Shown here: positions 33,299 through 47,400 of the stretch, one piece after another
Layout: each line of letters begins with the position of its first letter
Numbering within the stretch: the stretch's first letter is position 1
DNA from: Agelaius tricolor
Taxonomy: Eukaryota > Chordata > Aves > Passeriformes > Icteridae
DNA: 64,000 bases
Reading direction: 5' to 3'
Assembly: GCA_023055355.1 (NCBI GenBank)
Contig: JALJCS010000001.1
Coordinates: forward strand, 74,441,381 to 74,505,380
The notes under the pieces: generated by a model
Told to the model about the DNA's origin: nothing
The model's input: only the letters and a program-made list of their open reading frames with translations
Database searches by the model: none
Translations under genes and position numbers: made by a program

Positions 33299-35794
33299 AC
33301 TGCATCTGTTTCAGAAACATGAAACAGCCCTGAAGTTCAGGTTGGGAGGTAGAGAATGGGTGGCTTCCAACCAAATGAGTTACTAGCTACATTTTGTTTC
33401 CTGAACGTGCACTGGCTGCTCTGCTCTGGGGATTGTTACCAGCTTCAGCATTTTTTAAATATTTCCCATTACCCTTTATTTGATATTTTATGCTTCCCCT
33501 CATAAACCCTGAAGCAGATTAATTGTGCCTGTGATGTTTGTTTGTAAGTACAGCTGCTCTTCCTTCCAGTTTGTTTTATAATTGTGATGTCTCAAAGATA
33601 TCCTCATAAAACTGACGGGTGGATCTGCAAACAACCAGAGTTTTATCAGAAAGGAAATCCAGATTAAAGTTATTGGAGAAAACATTTGGGTAATGCTCAA
33701 TGTTACCAAATAAAATCACAAGAGAAAACTTAAAAAAAACCATTACTTCTTCTGCATGTTTATTATATGTATATAAATACTGCTAATCCTGTGGTTTATG
33801 TTGTTCAGTAAATACAAATATACAGTTCTGGTACAGTAGGATATCTTAGAACAAATAATAAACCCAAACTAAATAGTCTAAGATGTAATACTAATTGGAT
33901 CAGAGGCTGGCATGCTGTACCTTCAACAAGTGCTATATTTCAGGATTCTTTTGTTTATTAGTTGGAAAGAATGGGTGAAGTTTCAGACTAAAGAAATTGC
34001 TAACTATAAAACCAGATCAAATAAAGGCTTCAGTTTGAAAGAGCACCTTTAAAGTCCATTTGTGAGATACACTGTTCAGCTGTTAAATGTCTTGTAAGTT
34101 TTCCAAGAACTTTGTTGAGCTTTCTTCATAAAATCTATATTATTTTCATTGAAGATTAATGATAGACTTATTAAAAAATAAAAAAACTTGGAGAGGCTTT
34201 CTGTGATTATGAGCAAAGGTCATCACACTACATTACTTTGGAATGTTTTTATAAGCTTTGTCAGTAGAAGTACATTTAAAAAAAATCTATAGACCAACTT
34301 TTTCAAATCTGTTTTTCATTTTTAAAAGACATAATTTATTTTTTCTCTTTCATTTATGAGTACATGAACAATACCAAACAAATACCAAAATACCAGTCTC
34401 AGTTTCATCCACACAGTACCATTGAATATCATTTCATTATCACTTGTAACTGAGCAGCCATGGTCAAATCAACAGGGCAAGGTGTGTACAAGACAGGGAG
34501 GATTGTGCCTGTGGGCTGGCACAGGTCTGCATGCTGCAAATGAAGACAGAACATTTGCAAAGAGAAAACAGCCCCTGCTCCTCCATTTTCTATTACCCAA
34601 GGCAGGATAAAGGGTGCACAGTTCCATATGGCTGCCAGAGAGGATTTGTGTTTCAGAATGAAAAACCTGCATAAAACAAACAAGGAACCCTTTGGGGCTA
34701 CTGCAGCCAGCAAAGATTGTCCCAGGAGCCAAGGGATGTGAAGCAGGGAATGCAGAGGCTGCCTGCCCCTCGCCAGGCCATCGGGGTGCAGGGCTTTCTG
34801 CTTTCTTGTCCTGCAGAATAACAAGTGGTATCCACTGTCATGTGGCAGAAAACAAACAAATAGAAGTGTCCAAGATGGAGTGGTTTGTGGGCCTGACTTC
34901 TCCTTGTCCCTGCCTCTCTGATGGAGAACATTGCTCTGCCTGTTTCAGAGTCTACCACTGTTGAATCTGTCAGTTTATATGGACTCCGGTATCTGAGAGT
35001 GATTTAGGTAAAAGTTTTTCCCAATGCCCAATTTGAGATCCCTGAGAAGCAGCTGAAAGCCAAGAAAGCTCCTCTAAGCTGCAGTGGCCTGGGTTCATGC
35101 CATGCTAGGGCAGCACCACCATGGATGGGATTGGTTTTGCCTTTGTCTATCCATCAGTGCAGACGGGGATCTGCAGAAGGCAGTTCAGGTTTTACAGAGA
35201 AATTGTATGCTGGAGGATACTGAATTACTCCTGGTGGTGCCTATTTCTCCAATAATTAGAGAGAACAACCTGTGGCTTTGATCCTAACTCAGGCATCTTA
35301 ATTGAATTACCTGAATCCAAGCCTCTGTTTAAACATTTTTCTTCAATCTTATGTAACTTAAGTAACCACCTGTATTGGTATGCACATTTTTAAACAACTT
35401 CCTAAAGTGCAGAGTCATCATTCATTGCTAGAGAGCACAACATTGAAAGAGAGGAAGAATATCATTTAAAGTAAAGACATCTATCACTTTTACCTGAAAA
35501 GGAAAAGTAGGACTGAAATGGTAGAAGTACACTGGACCATTTTGGGAAATTCCTGTAAGCAATGGTGTCAGGATACCACCTTCTGTTGCTAAGTATCTGA
35601 ACTTGAAATTAGGGAATAAGTTTAAACAACCTGAAACCTTTTTCTGAAAAAAAGTGAAAAAAGCAAAAAAGCAGCAGTCTTGGAATTTGTTCCCTTCCTC
35701 AGAAAAACTCTGTAGTCATCAAGATGTCACAGCAGTCCTCCCCAGTTTGCCAGTTTGCAAATGAGAGAATTAATGAGAAAAAAGGTGTTAAATA
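33299..35794. other. Non-coding stretch with a GC-richer part
   Basis: The part at 34430-35280 is richer in GC than its surroundings and holds overlapping open frames on both strands (131 codons minus at 34429-34824; 90 codons plus at 34692-34964). None carries a recognisable motif, and the two-strand openness argues against coding. I name no gene. Confidence 0.5.
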
Positions 35795-35900
35795 TCATAG
35801 AATCATAGAATATCCTGAGTTGGAGGAGACCCACAAGGATCATTGAAGTCCAGCTCCTAGCCATTTCCAGGATAATCCCAAGAATCTCACCATATGCCTA
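35795..35900 (-). mobile_element. CR1 LINE, very short 3' fragment
   Basis: TCATAGAATCATAGAATATCC followed by TGAGTTGGAGGAGACCCAC and AAGGATCATTGAAGTCCAGC is the reverse complement of the 3' end of a different CR1 subfamily, the one with ATCCTGAGTTGG at its 3' end. The tail shows two 8-bp ATCATAGA units. Only about 105 bp remain before truncation. Confidence 0.85.
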
Positions 35901-36650
35901 GGTATTTGGAAGAGGAAAACTGCAGATGTAAATTGGGGTTCTATAAAATTATATCAGCTAGAGCAGCAACACCTTGTGAATCTTGAACTTAAATTCACCT
36001 ACCATTATTTTCATGCCAGATGAAAAGTCTACAGGACTATAGATGAGGATCAAATCAGTTTCCTTTTATGAAGCATTGTTCTAACAATTGACAAATCTTA
36101 TTCTAAAAAATCCAAATGCGCAAGAACCAAAAATGCCACAATCTTCACTTCAAGAGGAAAACAAAACCTCTTAGATAAGGTCCCACAGCTGTCCTTACAC
36201 TACTGAATTAAAGAGTGCCTGACCATATGCCCACCACCAGAGCAGGATTTTTTGAAGTGTTACCCTCTTAGGTGGTCCCAGGTTTGGTCTTGCCCTGGCC
36301 CAGCTAATATTCTCCAAAACTGTTCCCAAGCACACTCTGGGCATTAGCAGGTGCCAGGGATTACTGTCTGTCAGTAACTTTACTATGATGTCCTGTGTTG
36401 GACAGTAAGAAGGTTGAAGATTGTGAGGTAGGTCATGCAGCTGGTGCTGGTGAAAGGAAATGGGCATCAGCAGCCTTGGTTTCGCAGTAAAAGGCAGGAA
36501 CGTCAGGGATAGGCATAGGACGTGATCAAATGCAGCCCTCCATCCATCTGAAATATGCCACTACATTCTCTTTCAAGCATTAAATCTACACTGCTGATCA
36601 AAACCTCAGTGTTCTCTTCCCAAACTCAAAACACCAAATAAAATCGGAGA
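35901..36650. other. Non-coding stretch, nothing recognised
   Basis: No named repeat. The 90-codon minus-strand frame at 36195-36467 has no recognisable motif. Confidence 0.5.
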
Positions 36651-36955
36651 TAAACCTCACGCTTCAGCAAGTCTTTTGATTACCCATCAGTAATTGTGCC
36701 ACAGAGTCTTCCATCAGCATGGCTGTTGCTGTGACAGCTCTAGGGACATCCATCTCTCCTAACAGATGCCAGCATACCATGATGGTCGATCTGCAGCAGC
36801 GGTGGACTCAGAAGCTGGGAGGCACAACCTGTGATTAACCCTAGAGACAGTGCAGCGATCATTTTGAGTTACTACCAGCCTAAGCCAGATTTGAACTGCT
36901 GACCAAGAAGTGAAAGGCTTTGTATCCTATTACCAATATCCTAAATCATTCAGCC
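36651..36955 (-). mobile_element. Possible ancient tRNA-derived SINE
   Basis: On the minus strand, starting at 36955, there is a tRNA-like head. TAGGATATTGG-type sequence at 36933-36943 fits most fixed positions of a pol III A box. AGTTCAAATCT at 36887-36897 fits a B box. Their starts are 46 nt apart, close to the spacing in a tRNA gene. Around the B box, CAG/CTG pairs as a partial T stem enclosing a TTCAAAT loop. The acceptor and anticodon stems do not pair well, so this is not a functional tRNA gene. A non-tRNA body of about 230 bp follows with higher GC and a few CpG (to about 36650; the end is uncertain). The pattern fits an old tRNA-headed SINE, but I cannot name the family from memory. 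Confidence 0.4.
36887..36897 (-). promoter_or_regulatory. B-box-like pol III promoter element
   Basis: AGTTCAAATCT on the minus strand, against the B-box consensus GGTTCRANNCC. With the A-box-like site at 36933-36943 it forms a tRNA-type internal promoter layout. It is probably degraded. Confidence 0.4.
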
Positions 36956-39900
36956 TCCCCTGCAACTATATTTTTTGGATTATTATGTAGGAACAATAAT
37001 AGAATACCCCATAAACAGGTTCTTTAGATATTCAAACATGTCAGGTTGTACTTTCTACATTTTCAGATAATTGTGGAGTAAATATTTGTTAAATGAAGTA
37101 TTTTACATCTGTCTTGGACCAAAGTGATCTTTCTGTCAGTAATACCACAGAACACTTGTAAAAGTATGCCGGCCATTACAGAGTTATGCACTCTTGGCAA
37201 ATACAGTCTTTGAACTCATGTTACTGTGCTGCCAATAAAAAACATGTTCTTTTTTATCAACTGGATGTCTTTCAATTATACAATCATTGTCTGACAGAAA
37301 AGCAGTTGAAATAGATTTTTTAAAAATCCTTTTTTTTTAATTTCACACCAGTTGGCAAAAGGTTAATACTTGTTTGCCTAACTCTCAAAGAGACATTTGG
37401 TATAGTTCAACAGTACAGAGAAAATACTGTATAAAGATCAAAAGGAAAAAAGCATGCACACTTTCCTATGAAAGACAACACATGGTCCTTGCAGGAGGAA
37501 ATGCTGCATTTCTTTCCCATATATCAGAGCTAGTCCTCCACCTCATCATGGTGCTCATCTGCAGTTAAAGCAAATTGTGCTGGAGCTGGAGGCCTGTGCT
37601 GTCCAACATTTTCATAACCCTTTTTAATTCTATAGAACATGAAAAGCAACCGGTTACCAAAAGTAATAAAATAGGTGGTTCAATCTAGACGGCCATTACA
37701 CATTAGACATTCATATATGCAGCCAAATGCAGACTACACTTAAATTGCAAAGTTATCTTTCCTATCCCTGTAACCACTGAAACACAATGAAATTACTTCT
37801 CATGGACGCAACAGCACTGAAAACACCCACCACCACCTAGTCAGAACTGCACATGACAGCATGGATGCACTTTGTGATCCAACTTGCTGCCACACTTTAT
37901 CCACTCCAGCACAACCTCACACGTACCTGATATGTGCACAAAATTTACTTCATCCATAGGTTTACAACTAACAAAATACAGTTTAAATACTAAAGATATG
38001 CCAAGGTGTCCCTATCCCTGAAACACACGCAGCTCCATCTTTTTCCACAAGCAATGCTACTCCTTTTGCACTTTGAAAGTTAGTTTAACCTTCCTGTGAA
38101 GAAAGGATGCACTTTTAATTGTCACCTATGTAATCACCCTCTCTGTCTGCTCTTCTTTCCATATGTAATTACACTAGTATTTGTCTAATTGATGTGTGAT
38201 TGATGTGGGATGCACTTGATCACTCTTTATTGTAAATTGTTTGTTTTTAATGAGGGAATTTGTCTTTCTGAGTCATTCCTCTTTGCATTGCCCAGGAGTA
38301 CACAAAACCTGCTTTTTCTACATGTATTGCTCTATCTACCTTCTGGACTATTTCAGTTGAAAATTTTCCCTTTTCACATGAAAAGTCCTACTGCATTTCT
38401 TCTTCCTCACTCTACTTTTTCAATGCTTTTTCATCAGCCACCTCCTGCCTCACTGTTGTGCAGGCTCCTCTTTTCTCCTTTGCACTCTCCTCTATACAGC
38501 TCCTGTGCTTATCTTTTTCAATCATCCAGTCAGTGGAGGTGTGAAGACACCTCAGGTGCTGCTGCAAACTGAGTCCATTTGTGCTAGATGGATTTGTTAG
38601 TTAAATCAGATACCTTCCCCTTTCCAGCTTTGTCATTGGACAGGACATGTGCACTGATAACTTTCCTGTGTTTGGTCTATTTTTAACCTTGTCTTTGAGA
38701 TTCTAGGAGTTGTTTGTTAGTGTATACAGACAGTTAGGTAGGCTGCAGTGGGCTACTAGCACAGTAAGTGCTCATTCCAAAATACCAACCAGTTCTCTCA
38801 ACTTCCTGAGGAAGGGGGAGGAGGGGAAACCTTTGTTGATGGACTGCTCTATCCTCCTGTTGATCTCTCCCAGAAAGAATTACTCAGGGATGCTGCAGTC
38901 TACTTGGAAGGTGATGCTGTTTCAGAGGTAGTGAATGTAGAAAGAAAGGTGAAGGAAAGTCTCCAGAAACCCAAACCAGCCACTTCTCTTCCTGTCTTTG
39001 CTGGGAAAACTATAATTCTTTCATCATCCTACTGTATTTTGCTTATTTAATCATTCCCTAGAGAAAGGAATGGTTACTTGATCCACCTAAAAATGTGAGA
39101 GAGGAATATCTATAGCTAAAGTAAAGCAAATGGATGGAAGGATGGCTACATGGAGGAGGTGAAATATAATTGGAATTCCTAAGAGACATCAAAACTAGGA
39201 GATGGTATGATCAAAACTATTCCACACAAAGATTTGGATTCACTGGGGCTGAAGCATATATCCTTTTTGTTTTTAGACAATTCTGATATCAAATATTCTA
39301 ATCATGATTGAGTATTTTGGGGGGTTTGATTCAGCATTTATAGACCTCTGGACCCAGGTAGCTCTGTAGGAGAGAGGAATTTGAAGGTGTTGCAAACATT
39401 TTGTACCACATGGCCCAGGACCCCTCACTCAAATCAGCATTTACAGAGAGCTATTCCGTCCACCTCAGCCCCAGGTCCTCCTTTAATTATGCCTTCTGTT
39501 TCCATTGCATATAACAGAAACTGAAGGACAGCTGGAAACTGTAGGGCAACTTTTGGTGACTGGCTTCCTAAATTAAATACAACAGTAAAATGCCTGTAAT
39601 TAATAAAGATGAAGATGGATCCTATGTAACACCTATGTAACACTTAGTGGAAGAACCATTGATGACTCTTGGCTAAGACATCCATATTACCCCTTACCCT
39701 GCCTGTTTCACTGTCTTGTAGAGACAGGGAATATAGATTATTACATTTATATTTGAAATACTAATCTTAAATTGTCCTGTTGACAAGAGAAAAAAAAAAT
39801 CTTTCAGAGAATGATTCACTTAACATAGATGTCTGTTTTGGTGGCTGCATCTGTTTCTCTCCTTTGACTGTATGAGGAGTTTTGATAATTTGCTGATACT

Positions 39901-42900
39901 TGTCTATGTTATAGCTACCTACATTTGCTAATGTATTAATGCTGTGCTAGGTATCTATATCTCTTGACAGGAGGCTTGTAGAATTAAAAAGTCAAAATCA
40001 CATCATTTAATCATCCTTAAATAACAAACCAGAGCTTCACCAATAAATCTACAGCCATAAATGGCCGAGCTCCAAACATGTCCTCATTCGTATAACCTCT
40101 CCATAACTAAAAAACTCTTCCACTCATAATACCCTTGTCATGAATCACCAGAGATTCTTCCTTTCTAGTTTCTTGTATGGCATTTTGGACAAACAATTCT
40201 TCTGATTGGCTCAGGTGAACATATTTTCACTGCACCAGGCAGCACTGCAGGACTTTAAAAATGCCTTCCTAGCTCACTGCCCATCTGTTTTAACCAGCAG
40301 CATATGCTTTGCATAGGAAATGACTTCTTGAGTGATTCTGGTGACCACTGAAGGGTTAACCCTTCCTGCTCTCCTGGGATGCAACCAACAGGCTTCCCCA
40401 AGGGCTGCTCCTCTCTGAGCTGTAAGGAAGGCAGCTGTTCCAGCCCACTTAACCATTCAGCCAAGAAACAGAACAAAATATCAGATTGGTTCATAATGTT
40501 TTGTATCCAGAAGCCTAAATTATGCCACTTTAGGTACTTTCCTGAGCCACCTACACCCCATGCTCTCTCTAGAGTGAATGGCAAGTCAGAGGCATCTCTG
40601 AGTCACAATTCAACTAGGTAAGGGTGGAACACCTTGAATAAAGGGCTGAAAACTCTAGCAAAAGCAAAGGCAAAACATGGTTAATTTAAACACATTCAGT
40701 TTCATCTTACTCTGACCCCAGCCCTGCTGCAGTGCCTACAATATTCAGGTCCAAGTGACAACAGAACAACAGTGGAAGAAAGAGGGGATGTTTTCTTTCT
40801 TTCTTTCTTATATGAACTTGTAGGATCAAGGTCCTGCAGATCTCTCTCATATGAGCTGATGACTGGGTTTCTGACCCTGTGTTTTTATTTTCTTTGCATT
40901 TTTTGGGAAAATAATGCAATAGCCAGAACAATTAGGTGTATTAATTTGTAGGCAATAAAGAATTTGGTAGAACCACAATTAGGAATAAACAACATACTAG
41001 AATTAAAAATTTTATGCCAGATTGCTTCTGGTGCCCTTTCACAGCAGATATTATAACTTTTGTGAACTTTCTATTATTCATCTCCTTTTTAAAAATCAAT
41101 TTTCAAACAAAATTAACTTTCACTCAGCAAAATGTCCTGAAACAAAAACGTCAGAATACAGATAATAAATAAATTTATGGAATGAGAAAAGAAAGATAAA
41201 TTACCTAAAGAGAAAAATAAGAACTCACTATTTTTTAAACAATTTGCTATGCTTTCCAGATTTCATCTACCACCAACAACAAAACAGAGCATAAAGATAT
41301 CAGAAATGTGTCTTCTGCATGAAAGTGGTATCAGTCTTTTCACAATGACATGGCCAGTATACTAACAGAACTCCTAGATGTGCTTAAACTAGTGACAAAA
41401 GTTTAGATCAGCCCAGACATGAAGTCACCTCAGTGGGCATGATAATTGATAATTCTTTCATTGGGTGACCAAAGGGGGGATCATTATCATTTGAGTAACA
41501 TGGAGCACCTACTCCAGCAGATACTTTTGGGAACAGCTGGACCCATACATACCCCATTGACCTTGTGCACCTGAAAAAACTCCTAAATAAGGATTCCAGT
41601 CCCCCTGAGACCACTCTGAAATCAGTGGGGAGAAAGTGCCTCTGTGCTGCTTCAGTGCATGGAGCCAGGGCGTGAACAGGTGCCCTGCAGTGTGACCATG
41701 CAAATGATTATTGCTCATCTGCAGAGAAGGCTGACCCAGACCTACTTGTCCTCCCTCAGACAATCTGAGAATTACCACAGGCCAAAAACTTTTGTCATGG
41801 GCAATTTCAGCACAGCCATCTTGCTTTGGAGAATAAGAGAATGTAATAATAGAGGAACTATCAAAGAGGACCAGCTGGCCTAGAGGCCAGAGAGGGAAGT
41901 TTAGCATTATTGAATTTACTAGTTAGTACACATAGCCCTAAGAGGGCAGTTCAGATGAGATGCTTGCTGAATTTTTGCTGGAATTGTCTGACCCCAGTGC
42001 AAGAGAAACTTGCACTGTTCTCAATACTAATTTAAGGGCTTTATACAAGTAATTTAAGAATTACACTGACAAACAATGAAAATATCATCTTTAATTAGGT
42101 CAGATGCATCTGGAAGTTGTCACCTTCCAGAATTGGAACTAAAAAACAGGAGGGGTTTTTTACAAGGAATCCATTTCACAGCATCATCTAACTGCAATCC
42201 TGAAATTGTCAAGAGAAATCTCTCCTTTCAAAGTTCTTTTTATTTTCTCACTTAGAGAGATACCTTTTGTGAATCTCACTCTGAGCTGCCTACCGCTCAT
42301 CTGTAGATATTTCAGCAACTTTGGCACACACCCCTATATTTTGAATAGCACTCCTATGTATATTTTTTTAAATATCACAACGCTGGACACTATAATGACT
42401 CCCTTCTCTTTCTGGATCTGGTCCTTAGTATCCAATAGCAAAAAATCAAGTAAGGAAATTTTATTAGCAAGTGGCATAGCTTGACCAGAAGCCTAATCAG
42501 AACAAGTAGCCAACTCCTTTCTCATGATTTTCCTTTCCCAGGAATAGGAGCTAACTGAGTTGATCAGGTGGAAAATTAGGTCTATGTACCTACACTCATC
42601 TAAGCCTCCAAGGGGAACTACTCAGGAAAGGAAAAGGTGCACATTGCCTTTCTTCTAGCGTGATAAATCACTGAAGATGGGGTGCACTGACTGGGAAAGC
42701 CCTGGGAGTTCATGGTTGCAGTGTTATCCCTCAACACTTCATTCCTGATGATGTATAAGGTATAATGCAGCCCTCAGAGTGCTGTACTCTGCTGTGTTCA
42801 AATTATGAGCAGAGACTGAATGTTTCAAGTCCTGAAGACGACTGATACCTGTTTAAGTTTATCATGCTGCCAATAAAGCAAGCAAGTCCTGTGTCTGAAA

Positions 42901-44404
42901 CAGTTTTCACATTAATGTGTATATGGCTACTGAGTCAGGAAAACATTCAGAAAGGCTGGATAAGTATTAAATTCTGAAGGTTTCATATTTTACATTTTTA
43001 AAAAAATTGTCATTCCTTGTAAAAAATGATCTGATCTTCAAGAACTCACCAGGTTCTGAATGGAGGTAACCTGTATTACTTCTGTGAAGATTAACAGCAC
43101 ATTGAAACAGGTAAAAGAATGCTGCAATGTTTACTGCAGTAGCTGTTACAACTCTAAGGTTCTCATTCTCCCCTAGGAGTTAGAGCTCCCAAAAATTTGA
43201 AAATATCCACCAAAAATCCCAACTCAGAATTAAAACAGTCAAAGTTGCTAAAAGAACTGAAGCAAGACAACTTAGGTTAGAAAAAATTACAACTGTAGCT
43301 TCTATTGCAGATTCCTGATAACTCTTTTGTTAATTCCATTTCTCACAGCGTTCCACTATTATTTACATCTGAAGGTAGGAGCCTTGTGCAAAAAAAAGAA
43401 GCAATTCAGTATTTATTTAATTAAAATCAGCTGTAATTTACTATCAGTATTTCTTAGTCTCGATGCCTTGGTCAGACATGAAATCTGGATTGCACCTACA
43501 GACAAGTTGAAGAAAAAGTGATAAATTCCTGGAAAAAAAAAATTAACTGAGAAACCAAAGACTGGAGAAGAGGAAGCAGGATGGCTGTGATTAAACATAT
43601 AATGGTTATACAATGGGTATGACCTGCATCAGGAATACTGATCTTCTTTTGCTTTTCTAACCATCAGACAAGAAAGAGCAACAATGGGCACATAACTAAA
43701 ATTCCAAATTCCTTCATCTTTTGCATGAAAAACCCTCTAAGTCTGCTATTCCTAATAATCATTACAAGTCATCAGACTTAGAAGATGACCAAAATTTCTT
43801 CTTTTGGTGCAATTCAAAAGTAATTATGGGTATAGCCTAACAATAGCTCCATAATAGTTCTACTTACAATGAGATTGATTGATCAAAAAATGTTATCCAG
43901 TGTCTTACACCTTTAGGATGTCTCAAAACTATATCTATTAACAAGATTGTTTGCCTGGAAGTCATAACCCTGAGTTACTCAAAACATCATCTGCCAGATA
44001 ACAGAATGATATTTGTTCTCAAACATAAGTATTTTTGGGTCATCATGTAAAAATATACGAAATGGGCTCTGAGCATGCTTAATCCTACGTATCCTACCCT
44101 CTTTTGTTTTACTTTTCCCCTTAAGTAGTGATGCTGTGAGGTGATGTGAGATTTTGCATTTCCATTCACAGCAGAGGACTCCATGGAGTGCTCTGATTTG
44201 TGACCCTTATCCTTGCCACACATCCTTGCTTAGGAGCATGATGACTTTGGACAGCCTGCTGTGCCCCACACTGGGATTTACAGTAGCATAGACTAAATAT
44301 TATCCATTTAAACTTATACATAGAGATCCCAAGCAAGCAAGACCAGAGACATTTCCTTCTCAGCTCCTAATACCAGAATAAACTAACATGAACTTAACAA
44401 AAAA
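36956..44404. other. Long non-coding stretch
   Basis: No gene or named repeat recognised. Open frames of 120 codons (38210-38572, plus, in a pyrimidine-rich strand), 132 codons (41509-41907, minus) and 109 codons (40255-40584, minus) lack motifs. A short TTTC run lies at about 40792-40809. Confidence 0.5.
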
Positions 44405-44432
44405 ATATATAAATATATATATATACACACAC
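44405..44432. repeat. Compound (TA)n(CA)n microsatellite
   Basis: About 28 bp of TA repeats, interrupted once, pass directly into CA repeats. Confidence 0.85.
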
Positions 44433-47400
44433 TGTATTGTTGATTCCTCCTTTATGGGCTACACTGGTGGCAGTGTTTTCTGTTTCTAATCGCCATGGCC
44501 TTTATGATACTGTACTTAATGAATTATGCTCCTCAGGAGGAGGTCAGTGAAAGAATTGAGCTAAAAACCCCTAACAGTGTTGCTGGCCAGGAGCCAGCTC
44601 TTTCAGGGCTGTGTTTCTGCATGAGGTCTGCTACAGCTGGAGCGAAACGACTTGCAGGTGGCTCAGTGGGCAAGAGATCACACAGCACTGCTCTGTCCGC
44701 CCCCCGACAGCAAGGAGGGAGTCACCTATGCCTGCCGTTGGTGGCTGAAAATGAGCAGGAAATGTCTGACAATCTTGATTAAGAACTCCCAAGCACTGAA
44801 CTTTCCATAAGGAAAAGGCACACTCAGATCTCTGGGCTTTGACATTCCAACTTCCAATTTAAATAGTGCTTGAGGTCCAGGAGAAAACACTAATGCTTAT
44901 CCTTAGGATGTTAGGCAGTGGATGCCTTAATAAAGATGATGTGCATGGCCCAGTTAGCACACCAAAGCCTGGGCAATGAAGTAGGTATGCTCCATTTTCC
45001 CCCAAGCTTCATTCAGAGAGAATTTATAGGTTTTATTTTAAAAGTAGCTGAAACATACTAAGTAATTTTCTGGAGTGTTTTTAAACTATTAATTTCTAAA
45101 TTACATGAACAGATGCATATGCACAGTGGAAAATAGCATCAAATAGCTTGGGGGAACAGAGGAGCTCAACGACCTGGCCAAATAAAGTTAGGTTCCACTA
45201 ACAGCCTGCTTGGACAACTCCTTTCACATCCCTGGGAACCCCACCACTCAGCCGTTCAGCTTCACTTTCTTGCAGATTAATCATTTGTGGTTTTGAAAAT
45301 ATATAAATCTTAAAGATCTGGAGAAACAGAGGAGCAGAAGGCTTTTCCACACCTCAGTCGACATAAACTACTGTCCATTTGCTGCAGGACTCATTTGAGG
45401 CTCCTTAGCAGAAGAGACACAACCCTGATGTGGCAGCCAACCCTGATGTGGCTGGAGTGACCCTCCTAAATGCAGGCTGGGAGCCAGTGGGGCCACTGGG
45501 AAAAGATCAGGGAGCTTAGAGAGGGTGTTCAAAACAAACACAAACATCTTTCCATCAGCAGCCACTGGGAATGTTATCAGAGCAGTGACAGCTCTGCCTC
45601 TCCTAGGCCCATTGTAAGGCAAGAGCCAACCTCAAACGTAGCACACACCAGGACTGATGGCATGGCTGCAGGGAAGGACCTCAGATTTACATGTACTCAC
45701 CAACACTGCTGCTGCTTTCAGCAACTCAGCTTCTCAGTTTTCTCAGCTACCATCAGTGAGAATTATTTGTAGAAATAGTGTGACTCAGAAGCAACACCAT
45801 GAGTGACCAGCACAGCTGGCACTTTTCTCCAGAAAATTCTAAATTAATCCTATTCTAGAAATTTCTGTGAAGGATAAGCATACTGCATCTTCGGTGCTGG
45901 GAGTCCTTAGGTTTGGTGGGAATACAAGGCAGACCTCTAAATCTGGGATCAGCAAAATATTTTCCTGAGCCTCCATGACTATATTCAGTGTTTTGCTCCA
46001 GTTATGGTGATGCAGGTTGGCACAGACGTTGTGATGCCAAAAAAAGGAGACACCATAATGATTTCTGCAAGAATTTTCCATGTAAATAAAATGGCTGTTA
46101 TTCCTTCTTCAAAAGGAAAAAGTGAATGGCTCAAAATGTAGCCTCCTTTTCTTTAGCAGCCCTCCTTAGTAATTACATTTATCAAACCAGAAATGAGAAA
46201 CATGTGACTAAAGTGACCATAAAATGATTATAAGAAAAATTTGAAATACACAGGAGAAATACAGCAATTACAAGTAAGTGTAAGTGTTGTTAATGAATCA
46301 CTGAATATAACTATCAAGCTAGTTAACTAAGAAATAACTCAGTGTGCAAAGAACTTGCTAAAAGTTATAGAAAATAACATACTTGGCCAAACTTTCATGA
46401 GCCCACTGTTTTGGCTCTTGATTCACCCACTATGTCTCACAACATTTACAACACAGTTTTTTCCCCATTTCCTTTGTGTAAAGACATGCAAATTTACAGG
46501 GACCCAAACTAAAGTCCCACACCTCCTGGAATTTGATTATATTGTAGACATGCCCCTATAATCTGGAAAGAGTTACACAGAAACAGAAGAAGCTAATGCT
46601 GATAGGAGTATTCTTAATTATCTTTACACTCATCTCACACTGCAGTACTTGTAGTACTTATGGACAAACCATGGGATTGGGACCCAGGCCATGGGATTAA
46701 TGACTAGAAAGAGTCAGCGGCACAGCATGTTCAGCAAAGCACCCTCAGCTCTTCCCATCTGCTCTCTAGTTCTCATTCCTGCACCCTTGATCATTAAGTC
46801 TTAATTTACTGCAGTTTAAACAACAAAAAAAAAAGGTATAATGAGTAACATACAAGCTCATGTTCTGGTAGCTCTCATTCCCTATAAATTCCCACTACAC
46901 CTAGGAAACTGTGGTTTGATTTTCTGTATTGCTAATTGGTGAGCACAGCCAAAGAAATTCCTAGCAGGTTTTCATCTCTTGAATTTATTTACCACCATGG
47001 AAGGGGAAAGGGGCTGCTCCTCTGGGAAGGAGGGAAAAGTTGGAAGGATTACATTATTTTGACCTTACATTTGAGCTGACATCTAGCACGGTACTAAATC
47101 AGTGACTTGGCACAGGAGAGGGGATTAGCACGGGTGGGTTACAAGCAGCTTGCAGGAGTGCAGCTGTCCTGTGGCTACCAGTGGATGTCAGTAGAGGCTC
47201 CACTAGCAAAGGAGCCAAATGGAAAGAGACAAAGGAAAGAAAATCCTCCAGGTTCTCTTAGTATAAAGTGCACAATGCATTAAGTTCTTCAAAATGGCTT
47301 GTCTCTTCCAGCTAATGATTTAGGACTACCAGTGAGCAGCAGGACATTGAAGGATGTAGCAAAGCTCACTGGGCTGCTTGTAATTTTTCATTCTTTCACC

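Noticed and set aside
36887..36955. Functional tRNA gene on the minus strand
   Set aside because: A- and B-box-like sites are present, but the acceptor and anticodon stems do not pair and no clear anticodon loop is visible.
38210..38572. 120-codon plus-strand frame rich in Leu, Phe, Ser and Pro
   Set aside because: It is explained by a pyrimidine-rich strand, which avoids stop codons.
41509..41907. 132-codon minus-strand frame as a gene
   Set aside because: No recognisable family and a 79-codon frame open on the opposite strand over most of it.
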